A stretch of 64,000 nt of DNA from Owenia fusiformis (GCA_903813345.2 CAIIXF020000001.1:13473915-13537914), one strand, 5' to 3'. Positions 22,559 through 34,259 are shown, counted from the first letter of the stretch. The notes: a model not told the origin generated them from the sequence alone. Made by a program: numbers and translations.

Positions 22559-25500
22559 GTAAGCTTCTCCTTAGTACAGTAAAACCCATCTAAGTCAAAC
22601 AAATCTATATATTTATCTTTTTCACTAATATGGCCAGAAACACGAACATGTGTGTAACCCTTGTTTTAAAAGGTTCGGGATATTGGGATTATCCTTAGAG
22701 AAATATATCTGCTGGATATTCCAAGAACAATCTGTCAAATGATATCCTATTACAATTTACATGTTTTGGTAAAATCGTTGAACAAGATTTCTTGGTGCTC
22801 TTCTTCATCTTTTAATACATCATAAATGGCTAAAAGAGAATACGAATGGGGATAAAGAACAATTCTGTTTCAATCATAAAAATTAGGACACCACAAGAGA
22901 GTGAAAGTACCAAAACAAACACCTCTATATGCCTCATGTAACATAAGCCAAATCTTTCCTTGAATTACCATTTCCCATTGTTTCAAAAATTGCATAATAA
23001 CAGAAAATGTTAGAAATCTCCCGAAGTGTTAGTTAAGTTTTTTCTGAGAAATTTTACAAAATAGGCAAAAATGTGTTTTTTATGTCACCACCAAAATTGG
23101 CGACATATTGCTATAGTTTCCAACTTTTTTGTGGACACTTGACAGTCAGTCAATCTGTAACAATTTCTTATAACAGAGCTTAGGCGTTTGTAACAATTTC
23201 TTAATTAAGTCTACACCTACAGGTTAATTTTCAGTCTAGTTTAGGTCTACGCATACAATGTACAGGTTAACTTTCAGTTTAATAGCTACAGTTTAAAGGG
23301 GCAACAAAGACTGAAGAGAGAAAATTCAAAAAATTTTCCTTTTTCTGAGCTATCAAGGCATCTTCTTTGACATACCTATTTTCTTAAAGTGTATGGATAA
23401 ACTAATCAATTTCAGCATTAAGAAGTGTAAATTCAGTTCAAAGCTTCTATAAAGGGAGTCCCACTTATAGATTTTTACGATCCACCACTTTTCAATAGGA
23501 ATATCAGCTGATGTAATGTTCATCCAGGGCCTAGGGGGTTTCTTTGTGTATAATAAAAATATATGTTAGTCTTGATGAAGTATCCAAACTTCAACATATT
23601 TTGACACTGGTCGATGATCGTTGAATGACCCTCTGCACTAATTGTTGCTGTTTACTTTAGATTTGACCTTCGATGATCTTCTCAAGGTCAAAAAAGGACA
23701 AAAAGGTATTTTTTCAACTTGCTTCAAACCAATTGTTTTCAAGAACCATTTTTTTCAAAATCATGTACAAGTTGTCAGGAGTTCAAATTTAACTTAAAGG
23801 AATATTCCTTGCCATACCCTTTCTCTCTTGATATGGTAGCTATAATCATATATATAGTTTCCATATTTAGCAAAACATGGGAAAATGTTTTAATACGGTC
23901 AATATTGATTATTTAAAAATCTAGTGCTTATTTCCAGTGAGCTGCCATCTTTTAAGATTTCTTGCTGGAAGTGATGTCATCAACTCTCAACCAGGGCACG
24001 CCTTAAGCGTCGGACTTGTCCGGTAGAATATTGATGGGACCGGTTAAAAATTAAAAACTGTCGGCCATACTGACCGATACATACTAGTCAACTGGAAATA
24101 CGGCCTGGATATTTTGTCCGATACCTTGACACGACCCCTAAACTTAGCTGGGAGTGTGGCTGTTCATTCATCTTTACACGCCCCTTATATTTAATTTAAT
24201 ATTAATTAATGGAGCCTACGTTTGTTAACTGTTCGACGATGATCCACAGGGGTCAGTGTCATTAATAGATCAGCCCTTACGTCACTGCATACATAATTAA
24301 TCAACCCTTACGTCACTGCATGCATAATTAATCAGTATCACGTGAATATACGAATATATCCAAATATAGGTAACGGAAAGTAGCGAATGCTAATTTTACC
24401 CTAATTCAGGAACTATTTCTTTTTCCGGTCAAGTTCGATGCATTTGCAAAATCTGCGGGTTGAATCATTCCGGCCAAACCTGGCGTCAAGGTATGCAGAA
24501 TAGCTAGAAAGATTACTCAGTAATCCTAGATCATCTAGAACTATAATTTATGTCCCTTTTAAGCCATAAATTGCCGCAAAATGATAATTTCCAGTTCAAT
24601 TTTTAAAAATGGCGGTTGAAAAAGTTTCGTAATGAGTGCTTAGGTTATAAGTTCATCACTCATTATATAGATCCATGCGCCATGATGACTATGAATGAGT
24701 TTTACTACGATCAAATAATTTTTACTACGATGTGATGTTTTTGTTTTTTTCTGATTTATTTTCATTGACCAGCTAAATCTCTCAATGACCAGCAGGTTTT
24801 GGAGTGCTGCTGGTCATTGTGACCAGCTGATTCTACAGTTGACCACCTCGAATTTTAATACTGCTGGTCATGATGACCAGCAGGGAAATTTGGCTTAAGG
24901 CATGCCCTGCTCTCAACTTCTATAACCTTGCCCATAACAGTATAGGAAAGTAGCACAAAATCACTTCTAGACAAGTGATCATTACTTTCTGTGCAAAAAT
25001 ATTTTCAGGGCTTGTCAACTTAGAATAAAAGAAGAGATTTTCAGAAGGATTAAATAAGATACAAAGTTGAAAAATATATTTAGAATATTTAGTTGGTTTT
25101 GTAATTCTTAATAGCTCCTCACCTAATGCTATATGCAAAGTTGAGAGTCAATGACATCACTTCCTGTGTGAAATTTTAAAAGATGGCAGCTTACTGGAAT
25201 TGAACATCACATTTCTAAGTGATCAAATTTGACCATATCAAAACATTTTTGCGTGTTTTGCTAAACATGGCAAGCATATATATTGTTATAGCTACCATAT
25301 GAGGAGAGAGATGGTTTGGCAAGGAATATTCCTTTAAGATTTGACCTTCAATGAGCTTCTCCAAGCGAAGGCCGTTTCAACTTCAAAATTACCAATTTTC
25401 TTTTGCATTTAATCATCTACAAGTTCTCAGAAGTTCAAATCAGACTTCAGATTTGAACTCACAATATTGTGATCAACTAGGTGGTGACAATTTTCCATGT

Positions 25501-28500
25501 GTAATGTCTTGTCTATAGCCTTAGTGTTAATATCAAGTAGACTAATACATGTATAAACTTTATTAAGTCACCACCACAAGTGGTAACATACTGTTATAGT
25601 CTCCAACGTTTTTATGTCACCACCACAAATGTTGACATAATGATTATCAAAGGAATGACACTATTTGTCCCAGCCTTGAATATACCATTAGAAAGGGCAA
25701 ATTGTAAGGAATAAGGATTTACATGAAAGAACTCCTCTAGTTTTAGTAGCTTATGGACATTAGGAGCAATTTTAACATTCTTGAAGTTTAAATACAATAC
25801 AATATTTAATGTACTGAAGTGACCAAGTTAATATATAGTGACCAAAAAAAGAATGATTTTGTCATTTGACCTTTAATGCCACATTATTTTACCATTTTTT
25901 CACCTATCAAACTGAAACAATTCCAAGCTCGGGAATGTAGAATGTAACATGAAATACTGTGTTAAATGTAAATTTAAAAAGTGCAATGACAAAAAATATG
26001 ACCTATAACTTGAAATGCCACAATCAATTTTCTACTTGGCATATTTTTGTCACATTCAGTAAATGCCATTATCTCAGGTATGAAAGTAATGAACTATGAG
26101 GCAAATTCAATTAACAATTTGTATTGTACTTTGGAAATTTTGTACCATGAATGTAATTCCAAGAACCAACTTCTTTACATTAACAGAACATCCCAACAAA
26201 AGTATGGGTAGTGAATTTTTTTACAAATAGCATCTGAGGAGGTTTGCACACTTATTGTTACAATTTTGAGAAACATTTTCACTTTCATTCAAAGTAGTAA
26301 TCAGGTAGTAATTTCAAATATATCATTTTTAAATACAGATTTAGTTTGACACTTATTTTTTCTTCATGTACATGTACAAGAATAAAGTTAAAATCATGCA
26401 TTCAGTTATTCATCAAAAATCAAAAATGTGACGTTTGAAAAAACTGTTTTCTCATATTCCGAATTTTTCGAACCATTTATTATGAAACGAAATCAATAAA
26501 TATATGTTTAGATATTGAAAATATATCCTGTTAGAATTATTTTATATATGAAAAATATAACTGATTCATAATTGTTTTTATATATTTCATACCGTCTCAT
26601 CTTTAACTACCACTTAAAATATTTTGATGTATGACAATTTCGTTTCTTGCTAATTTGACATTCACAAAAACTTTATGGCGGACGATAATAATTTGAGTAT
26701 GAAATCGTGAGAAAAAGTCTCTAGCTCGGACTTTCTGGGCTCATTCTATTGCTAACAATAAGACCGATAAGTTTTAAGAAATTCTTCTTTTGAATATTCT
26801 TTCTAAGATTCCTCAGATATAGTATCATCCATGGGCTTATCCCAAAGGGCAGTAACCTCAATGCTTAATCTGCTTCCTCTCAGTCCTTGATATAAGCCAT
26901 GAGCTTTCGATATATTTCAATTCTATTGAAAGCCCATGTATAAACATGATACATGTTAACTTATTTCTCTGTGTTGTACCCTAGCCTAGTTGCAGCTTGC
27001 AATGACAACTTGAAGAAACATTGTATCTTAGTAAGCCAATTAGGTCCGAAATTCCGAAAGTTCTGAATTCTGAAAACAGGTTCCGAAATCCGTTCCATTC
27101 CAATTCCGTTCTGTGACAGCCTTAGTGATATGCATATCTTAGAGGGCTATCTTGGAGAAAAATTAATTAAATATGGTGGTCTCCAAACTCGCTGCACCCT
27201 AATTCAAAAGCCGAAGTTGAATTCAACTCAACTTTTGTGCCTCAAATAGTAAATAGCATACATTCACAATTTAATATAACTGGATATGATATGATGTCAT
27301 TCAGGTGGTAAAATAATTTTTCAAGGATTTTCAATTATCTTCTAGTACAAATATTTTCTAAATATGCTAAGCGATCAAATGAAGCAATATTGTTGGCCTT
27401 CTAGGTTGAAAATAAGTTTTTCTCATGTTTCAGATAATTAGTGTCATCAAAGAGAGAACGAAAATTTTAAAATGCTTTTTTTCTATGAACCACTTTTCTG
27501 CAGTTAATTTCTTGCTACCAATTTTCTTATTTTTTCAAAATGGAAAAAGTTAGGATGTATGTTATGCGTTGGTTTAAATTACTGGTGATCATTTAATTTA
27601 AATTTGATTTGAACTAAATTCACATTTTTTTGAAGAAAAAGTCCTTCAAAATTAAATAGAAAAATTTCACCTTTGATAACATTAGGTTAGAATATAATAT
27701 AAGCCAGTGTCTTAAATTTTATATCGGTCCTTTAAGGCTGACACTCTCACCTAGGGTGTTCCAGAATATGGCTTTTTCATGCTAGCAAGATGCAGTTCAG
27801 CCCAGATGGGCTCTTGATAGTAAAGTTTAAGCTGAAAAAAATTCGGTTCCTAAAATCGACGTTTCACCCCCCCCCTACCGACATTTTTGCGAAAACTGGT
27901 AAAAAACGGCAAAAAACGTCATTTTCTAGCCTTACAAGGTAAAATATGAAGGATGGATGTCAGAAACCTTGTCAAAATCATTAGGTTATGGTCATACAGT
28001 TGAAAACATAGTATACCTTGTTCATTAATTATTTAACAGTCTCACCTTTGAAATGGTGAACTTTTTCAATTGATTTTATTTTCAGCAAATAATGCTCAGA
28101 TATTCTTTTTGTTGAAATAATTACATTTTCAGTTTGCTTCAGCTTCTTAATGTCCTGGATGTTAGGTCCTTAATTTTGTACAAAATGGTTTTAGTACTAT
28201 AATTACCAGGATTCTATAGACCAATAGATGTACTTAATGGCAGAAAACTTCTGATTATTTCAATTTCTGTATTTGACTATAATGCCATTGGATTGATTCT
28301 CAACGGGTATTTTATATGAAAATATTGTATAATTACAGGTGAACGCCCATTTAAGTGTGGTGTGGAGAATTGTGGGAAGGGGTTCACGCAGCTCGCCAAT
28401 TTACGTCATCATATGACTGTACACGAGAAACACCTTGGCTTGTACGAGAGAAAACAGTATCAGTGTACAGAGTGTAACAAAACATTTGTTACACAGTCGA

Positions 28501-31500
28501 GCCTTCAAACACACAAAAATAAGGTACACCATATAAAGGAAAAATCTCAAAAGTTTAAACTAAAACTCATTCGTCTATTAAAAGTATTTTCTAATAGGAC
28601 TTTGAAGGAGCACTATATTGTTATCTTGTGCTTTTGGGCGGTTGAATAGGTGCCACATACATCTTTTCATTAAAATCCCAGGAAAACCACTTACGGTATC
28701 TGTTAAACTTCAAATTTTTACAAATGCAACTAACAGACTCATGTCAAGTTCTGATTAGGTTTTGGGCCAGGTTTTGGGCATGCTGGGAAAATTTCATGGT
28801 GGCCATTTACAATGTAGATCTACATCACTTCTCTCAATGACTTATTTAAAATTAATGATAAAGATAATTGCAACTATGGTGAAAAGAATAAAGTAGTTAA
28901 TGATATTTAATTATTTTTGTTTTTCAGCAACATAATGGTGAAGGAAACACGGATACAATTCCCTGTCCATATTGCCGAAAGAGCTATACAAGTGAGGTTG
29001 CCTTGGCAACGCATGTTTATCACAATCATACAAGTTTCTGGTCCCAGTTTGCAAGTAAGTCTACATGTATTTGTATATAATTCAGGGAGAATTATCATAA
29101 ACTTGTAAAACTAAATTAAATTCAGAGGTTCCTGGATTTTTCAAAACTAGTATTTGAAAGATTGTTTGTTCTTTACGGAAGATTCTTCATTTGAAGCTTT
29201 TATATTTGTGTTGGTGGAATAACACCAATTTCTGGTCACTAATGCACAATAGGTATAACAGTAATATTATTAAATCACATCACACTTCAAGTAAATAGAT
29301 ATATGGGATTCGGGAATACATATTCCACAACAGGTCAATGGGATTTTGTTTTCCAAGAAAGATGATTTAGATTTTTTTGAAGTGCTGTTTGTTTTAGGCA
29401 TGTCTTGCTTCTAGATTTTTACATCTGCCAACAAAGAATTGACTTTAAGTGAAGATATAATGCAATGATGTATTTGCTTGTATATGAACGGTATATATAA
29501 CAGTCTTTTTACAGCATTCTCTGGGAAAAAATCATTACATGATTTTCTCCCAACTGGCAAACCCGTATCTGCAGCATCTATTCCACAGCGATTTGAATGC
29601 CAGATTTGCCACAAGAAATATAGCCATGAGTCTGGGCTTCTAAAACACATGGTTATACATCCTAGCCTGGTCAGCAATCCAGATATAAAGGTCTACCCCT
29701 GCAAGGTGAGTGGAAAATAATGTTTTATGATGTGCAACTTTGGATTTCGATTTGGGGAAAATGTCATATATAATATTGACTGATGTAGGATCCAATTTTG
29801 AATTTTTTTATTCTGATTGAAAGTGGTTGGCGGTCAGTGTCTGTAACAAATAGCAGGTAGTGACATTTTTCATGTTAATGCCTTGTTTAAATTTGTTTTC
29901 ACACACCATTACCAGAAGTACTACCTATTTGTTGCATTCAGTATTACGTTACGTTTGGTATTTTAGAACAATTATCTAAAAAAAAGATTTTCCAACTCTT
30001 TTCCGATGATGGCACTTGCACTATTTAAAATGTAGTCTGTGTAGTCTGTATTTGAAATAAACAAGAAGAAAACAATGAAAACAGTGAGTCTGTAATGCAT
30101 AATTTCCTGTTTTGTTATTTATTTGTTTTTTGTTTTTTTATTGTTTTTGAATGATAAGGACAATGAATCTATCTAATCTAATTTCCTGTTTTGGTCTTAT
30201 TATTGTTATAATTGAGAATGCCTTCATATTTCTATTAAAAGTACAGTGTTGTAGACACAAACTTTGCACAGATCTTATTGATGGATATGCAGAAGTCACT
30301 TCTGTAACTCTTCCTAAAATTGGATAAATAAATCTTCAGAGGGTTCTGGATAAGAAAGGTTAAAAGACCAGGGTGTTGTTGGAATATTCTAGTCAAGAGA
30401 ACTGCATTTTCTGCATAGCTTATGTTCCACTTTTGGATATTATACTCAAACAACCACATTTGAGACAAAGTTCATAAGAACAAGATTAATGAACACTTCA
30501 GGGATAATAGAGCATGTAATGCATAACTTAAGCTCTTCAATAGATGGATGAACCTTACAATGGGAAAAATGTTCAGTAGAATGGGAAATTGGAAAGAATG
30601 GGTGGTTGCATGACATACTTAACTGTAAATTGTCAGTCCATCTTTGTCCATCCTCCAGCCAACTATTTGTCTGTCTGAAAAATATTCTGTCTCTAAAAGA
30701 TACGGGGTCACATAAACCTTGGCTTCTTTGGAGAGATACATACAAGTATGTACATGTATGTATGCCAGTAAAGTGTGGTGCTCAAGATCTGCTGTTGGTG
30801 AACCATATGTCAAATAATAAATTTTTGTATTACAGTTCTTTCACAAATATGCCTAATAATGATAATAATTCCTAATGACATGATATTAGTAATGCATTAA
30901 TAATAATAATAACATTTCTTAATGTTTCAGTTCTGTGAAAAGATATTTGCCCAGGAGATCCACCTTATACGTCATGTCCAGATGAAAAATGATGATCTTC
31001 ACAGAGAGGCCGCTCAGAAGTTTGGAAATACACTTGGATTGAGCTGTTTTGATATAAGTAAACGAGAAGCCATAAGTGAGACTGGCAGAGACAGAGAATC
31101 TCTGAGTCCTGAACCAGGCAGCTCTCATTCAGAAATTTCAAGGTCTGAGCGATTGACCAGAGACATCTATGAAGAGAATTTGGAGGAGCCTCACAACCGA
31201 CTTGTTATCGATATGAATTTTGGGAAAAAGCGCAAATTGGATGAGCTTGTTAGAATGGATAGGACTGAGACTGAACAAGTTCAGCGAGACTATAGTGACG
31301 TTGATGAAAGGAGGAGTCCATCTGTGTCTCCAAGGAGTCCGCCAATTTCCCCACCTTTCAAACAGTCTATACCAGATATTCGTCACTTCAGTCACGCCAG
31401 TCATCGTACATTCTTCGCTTCTAGTAATGTTATTGTACAGAGCCAACCTGAGGCTGATCAAATCTCACCAATCAATCTCAGCACTAATGCAACTGTTACC

Positions 31501-31725
31501 CATAATACATTGTACCAGCAGACGTCACCTATCAAAGATTCACAGCAGCCAGAAGACTCTGACAGTTTTTCTAATAATCGATCATACTCTACTAAAGATC
31601 CTATTGCATCGAATGAGTTTGTGGATCAAATATTATCGCTTACTCAAAAGGAAGGCATGGTACCTCATAATCGGCACCTAGAAAATCAGCAGACATCTGA
31701 ACAATACAATGAATACATGCCCTGA
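22249..31725 (+). CDS. Gene B: multi-exon C2H2 zinc-finger protein, rotund/ZNF362-like (possible tandem paralogue of gene A)
   Basis: Five exons (22242-22558, 28339-28523, 28928-29054, 29515-29705, 30931-31725) join without a frame break. From ATG 22249 they total 1608 bases, i.e. 535 residues plus stop. Six good C2H2 fingers are present: HKCEVC, YRCSFC, FKCGVENC (C-x4-C), YQCTEC, IPCPYC and FECQIC. A seventh (YPCKFC...HVQMKNDDLH) has a wrong His-His spacing. Fingers 2-3 match gene A fingers 3-4 in order and in QLSH[IM]QQH and QL[AS]NL signatures. Finger 4 and finger 7 are each assembled across an intron, which supports the model. An IKME sumoylation-type site, a GRPPK basic patch, a Ser/Pro-rich tail and a PINLS (CtBP-like) motif suggest a nuclear regulator. 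Confidence 0.85.
23798..25333. mobile_element. TTAA-flanked foldback element, interrupted by a hAT element
   Basis: TTAA at 23794-23797 and 25334-25337 flank ends AGGAATATTCCTTGCC and GGCAAGGAATATTCCT. Long internal arms pair (for example GAGCTGCCATCTTTTAAGAT near 23940 against the complement near 25185). Without the insertion the element is about 610 bp. A second copy at 62748 lacks the insertion. TTAA target sites are typical of piggyBac-type transposases. Confidence 0.85.
23992..24909. mobile_element. hAT-type non-autonomous element, 918 bp, with 8-bp TSD
   Basis: Terminal inverted repeats CAGGGCACGCCTTAAGC / GGCTTAAGGCATGCCCTG. CTCTCAAC is duplicated at 23984-23991 and 24910-24917. The uninterrupted sister locus at 62934-62941 reads CTCTCCAC, an empty site that confirms both boundaries. 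An 8-bp TSD and CAGGG-type ends indicate the hAT superfamily. The interior has GACCAGC-rich repeats at 24770-24885 and no long ORF, so it depended on a transposase elsewhere. Confidence 0.9.
28339..28523 (+). CDS. Gene B exon 2: zinc fingers 3 and 4a
   Basis: The acceptor is ataattacag ending 28338; the donor is aag|gtacac at 28523/28524, phase 0. It encodes GERPFKC...NKTFVTQSSLQTHKNK. With the next exon's QH the H-x4-H pair of finger 4 is completed, whereas reading through the donor gives no finger. Confidence 0.88.
28524..28927. other. Gene B intron 2
   Basis: A 404-bp intron with GTACAC donor and TTTTTCAG acceptor. Nothing else was recognised. Confidence 0.7.
28928..29054 (+). CDS. Gene B exon 3: end of finger 4 and finger 5
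   Basis: The acceptor is gtttttcag ending 28927; the donor is gcaa|gtaagt at 29054/29055 (phase 1). It encodes QHNGEGNTDTIPCPYC...HVYHNH. The exon contains GTTGCCTTGGCAAC (28997-29010), by chance or otherwise a perfect X-box palindrome. Confidence 0.88.
29055..29514. other. Gene B intron 3
   Basis: A 460-bp AT-rich intron with no feature recognised. Confidence 0.7.
29515..29705 (+). CDS. Gene B exon 4: linker, finger 6 and start of finger 7
   Basis: The acceptor is ctttttacag ending 29514; the donor is gcaag|gtgagt at 29705/29706, phase 0. The frame is FSGKKSLHDFLPTGKP then RFECQICHKKYSHESGLLKH and ...VYPCK. Confidence 0.88.
29706..30930. other. Gene B intron 4
   Basis: It contains a relic of the TGTCACCACC repeat family at 29820-29885 (GGTTGGCGGTCAGTGTCTGT) and an AT-rich (TAATAA)n tract at 30850-30915. 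Overlapping open frames at 30446-30875 on both strands lack domains. Confidence 0.6.
30931..31725 (+). CDS. Gene B terminal exon: degenerate finger 7, Ser/Pro-rich tail, stop inside the first minisatellite unit
   Basis: The acceptor is aatgtttcag ending 30930. The exon begins FCEKIFAQEIHLIRH. The tail is rich in S, P, E and R and contains the repetitive SPSVSPRSPPISPP and SPINLS (PINLS 31468-31482). The last residues QQTSEQYNEYMP and the TGA at 31723-31725 are encoded by the first copy of the 39-bp repeat that fills the 3' UTR, so the present C-terminus and the array share sequence. Confidence 0.88.
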   Translation, partial: FCEKIFAQEIHLIRHVQMKNDDLHREAAQKFGNTLGLSCFDISKREAISETGRDRESLSPEPGSSHSEISRSERLTRDIYEENLEEPHNRLVIDMNFGKKRKLDELVRMDRTETEQVQRDYSDVDERRSPSVSPRSPPISPPFKQSIPDIRHFSHASHRTFFASSNVIVQSQPEADQISPINLSTNATVTHNTLYQQTSPIKDSQQPEDSDSFSNNRSYSTKDPIASNEFVDQILSLTQKEGMVPHNRHLENQQTSEQYNEYMP

Positions 31726-32351
31726 AGGCAAACATCTGGACAATACAATGAATACATGCCCTGAAGGCAGACATCTGGAAAATACAATAAATATGTGCCC
31801 TGAAGGCAGATATCTGGACAATACAATTAATACATGCCCTGAAGGCAGACTTCTGAACAATACAATGAATAAGTGCCCTGAAGGCAGACATCTAGACAAT
31901 TCAATGAATACATGCCCTGAAGGCAGACATCTGAACAATACAATGAATAAGTGCCCTGAAGGCAGACATCAGAACAATACAATGAATATGTGCCCTGAAG
32001 GGAGACATCTAGACAATTCAATGAAAACATGCTCGGAAGGCAGACATCTGGACAATACAATGAATACATGCCCTGAAGGCAGACATCAGAACAATACAAT
32101 GAATACGTGCCATGAAGGCAGACATCTGGACAATGCAATGAATACATGCCCTGAAGGCAGACATCTGAACAATACAATGAATATGTGCCCTGAAGGCAGA
32201 CATCTGGACAATACAATGAATACATGCCCTGAAGGCAGACATCTGAGCAATACAATGAATACATGCCCTGAAGGCAGACATCTGGGCAATACGTAACAAT
32301 GAATACATGCCCTGAAGGCAGTCATCTGAACAATACAATGAATACATGCCC
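31689..32351 (+). repeat. 39-bp coding-phase minisatellite (~17 copies) overlapping the gene B stop codon
   Basis: The unit contains AGACATCTGAACAATACAAT and GAATACATGCCCTGAAGGC. The length is a multiple of three. In the frame of gene B every unit has TGA; in the +1 frame it reads MNTCPEGRHLDNT about 15 times without a stop from 31709 to 32296, and all three minus-strand frames are partly open. A 5-base insertion near 32289 breaks the phase close to the end. Most likely it is a noncoding 3' UTR array born from the terminal codons. Confidence 0.9.
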
Positions 32352-32613
32352 CAAATTAAGGTGCAACAATTGGGCAGTGAACTCCATACTGAAGGATTAA
32401 TTAGCTTGGAAAAGCATTTATGTTCATGTAGAGTATAAATATGGCCGTGAGAGTCGTACATGTAAAATTATTAATATAAAATTAATACAAAAATTAACAA
32501 TTAACACAAAAACACAATACCTAGGAAATTAATGGCTAATTTAAGTTAATTAGCTACAAGAGTTTACAATTTGACATAAGTGTTAATTAGCTCAATTGGA
32601 TATATTATAATAC

Positions 32614-32791
32614 CAGGCCCGTAGCCAGGGGGGTTCGCAGGGTTCGGGCGAAAAATCATGCAGTTTTTCACCATTTTGAGCACTTCTCAAGTGATTTTAG
32701 CCATATTTGGGCCAAAATTGTCAAATGTGAACCCCCCCTGGAAATTTTTGAAAAATGAACCCCCCCTTGGCAAATCCTGGCTACGGGCCTG
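32614..32791. mobile_element. 178-bp MITE with perfect 16-bp TIR CAGGCCCGTAGCCAGG
   Basis: CAGGCCCGTAGCCAGG (32614-32629) is exactly complementary to CCTGGCTACGGGCCTG (32776-32791). AATAC(C) on both sides suggests a decayed 6-8-bp target duplication, so hAT-like is likely. The interior has G- and C-runs. The termini resemble those of the element at 34260. Confidence 0.85.
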
Positions 32792-34259
32792 CAATACCAT
32801 CTCCAACTCATCTTCTGGGGCGAAAATAAATCTCCAACTGGTGTAAGCTGGGGAAGGAGGTGAGGGAAAAGAATCGAAATGTATAACTTACATTGATGTT
32901 AATGGATTTTGTAAGCACCTAGGGAGAAAACCCTCCAACTCCATATATCGATATCACGTCTGAAGTCTCATCTCGTACTCTCGAGATCTGAAGCATGATG
33001 TTTTGTTCAGTGTAACTTACCAGAAACATTTACCTGGGATAACCGGGAATGGTCTTCTCAGGGCTTGTTCATACCTAAACCTTAACCGACTCTCACATTG
33101 CCATCAATGAAATTATTGTCAATAATTTGAATATAGTGTAGATATGAATGTATAGTTTTAGAGGATATTGAATCTGTAGCATGAATGTTTAACAAATGTA
33201 TTTGTAATTTATATCTACTAGTTTAAGAAATATATACTGTACTAGTACAAGCCTAATAAGGGCATTCCTAGCTTTAGCGGCAATATAAGGTTTCAAATTG
33301 ACAAAAAATGTTGCATTTGAAAAGGTGCTTGGATTTAACATATTATTGATAATGATAGACCTCCTTTGTTATGAGTATAATTTCTAATAAGTGAATATTT
33401 ACATTTAGTATTTAGAAATATTTATTGAAGAATCAGTCACTGATGCTAAACAGTGGATGTTAAATGCTATTTTCCACACAGGTATTTGGCTCCTTTTGGC
33501 CACATTCATCTTTTAGCTTTTAGTATACAGCTCTTGACATCCTGTTTAACATAATATTTGATTTGTTATGTGCTAACAGAATAATCTTGGTATAATAAAC
33601 GTAACATGTACATGTACAAAAAGTTAATACTGAAACATTGAATATATCTTCTCTGCATTTCTCTTCCTAGAAAAGATATAGGTCTCTCAAAAATAGCGCC
33701 ATGAGAGATCTTAGCCTTCTATCTGTTCATTTCTTGAAATGAAAAACATGTGACAGTGGTCTCCCAAGGCGCCCACTTAATTTAATGTTAGGGAGATCAC
33801 TGTGTGATACATGGTATGTTATGACAAATAATTGTTTGTATGCACAATGCATGATATATTTAGAATGTAGTAGATTTTTATATACAGTTATTAGCTAAAA
33901 GGGTATATGTGTTAAATTACGTTAATAAATGAAGTTGATAAATATTTTGTGTGGTAACTAGAAAAGGACATGAGTTAATTGAATTCAGACCACCACATAG
34001 GTACTACGTCATTTTTGATGACTATTTATATCAAATCATTGTAGGTCTCATAAACGGAAATAGAATAATATTGATAATTATGAAACTAACGAGGATGTGT
34101 CTGTGTCTCTATTTTCACCCACCTGAGACTTTTTTTTAGATAGAAAGGTGCATTGACAAAGGTCATAAGAGAAATATTAAATGCTGCAAAAATTGCCCCC
34201 TCCCTAACATGACAGTGTATACTTAACATTTAACATTCTTAACATTTTTTTATATTAAC
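32792..34259. other. Intergenic downstream of gene B, nothing recognised
   Basis: AT-rich sequence with scattered short repeats (GTGACAGTGGTCTCCCA near 33753). No exon was found. Confidence 0.4.

Larger units (their letters stand above)
23077..25660 (+). mobile_element. 'TGTCACCACC' repeat-family copy that hosts other insertions
   Basis: It starts TTATGTCACCACCaaaa.TGGCGACATATTG at 23077 and contains the AGGTCAAA-rich sub-repeats (GACCTTCGATGATCTTCTCAAGGTCA). More copies of the terminal motif lie at 25562-25600 and 25614-25640. Related copies are at 29820-29885 (relic), 39233-39375 and, inverted, 56.8-57.38 kb. The transposon class is not known to me; the TGTCACCACC...GTGGTGACA end is itself a small hairpin. 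Confidence 0.6.
22559..28338. other. Gene B intron 1 (5.8 kb), packed with nested transposons
   Basis: It holds a MITE fragment with TACAGTAAAACCC at 22574, the nested elements at 23.08-25.66 kb, AT-rich sequence, and a C-run near 27868. Duplicated low-complexity 'ttccgaaa' words occur near 27050-27110. No exon was recognised between 25.7 and 28.3 kb. Confidence 0.6.

Noticed and set aside
31138-31681. 107- and 153-codon frames overlapping gene B terminal exon
   Set aside because: Shadows of a real exon that is supported by splice phases and the end of finger 7.
31640-32461. Several minus-strand Cys-rich repeat proteins
   Set aside because: Produced by a 39-bp tandem repeat whose length is a multiple of three; no start, promoter or domain support.
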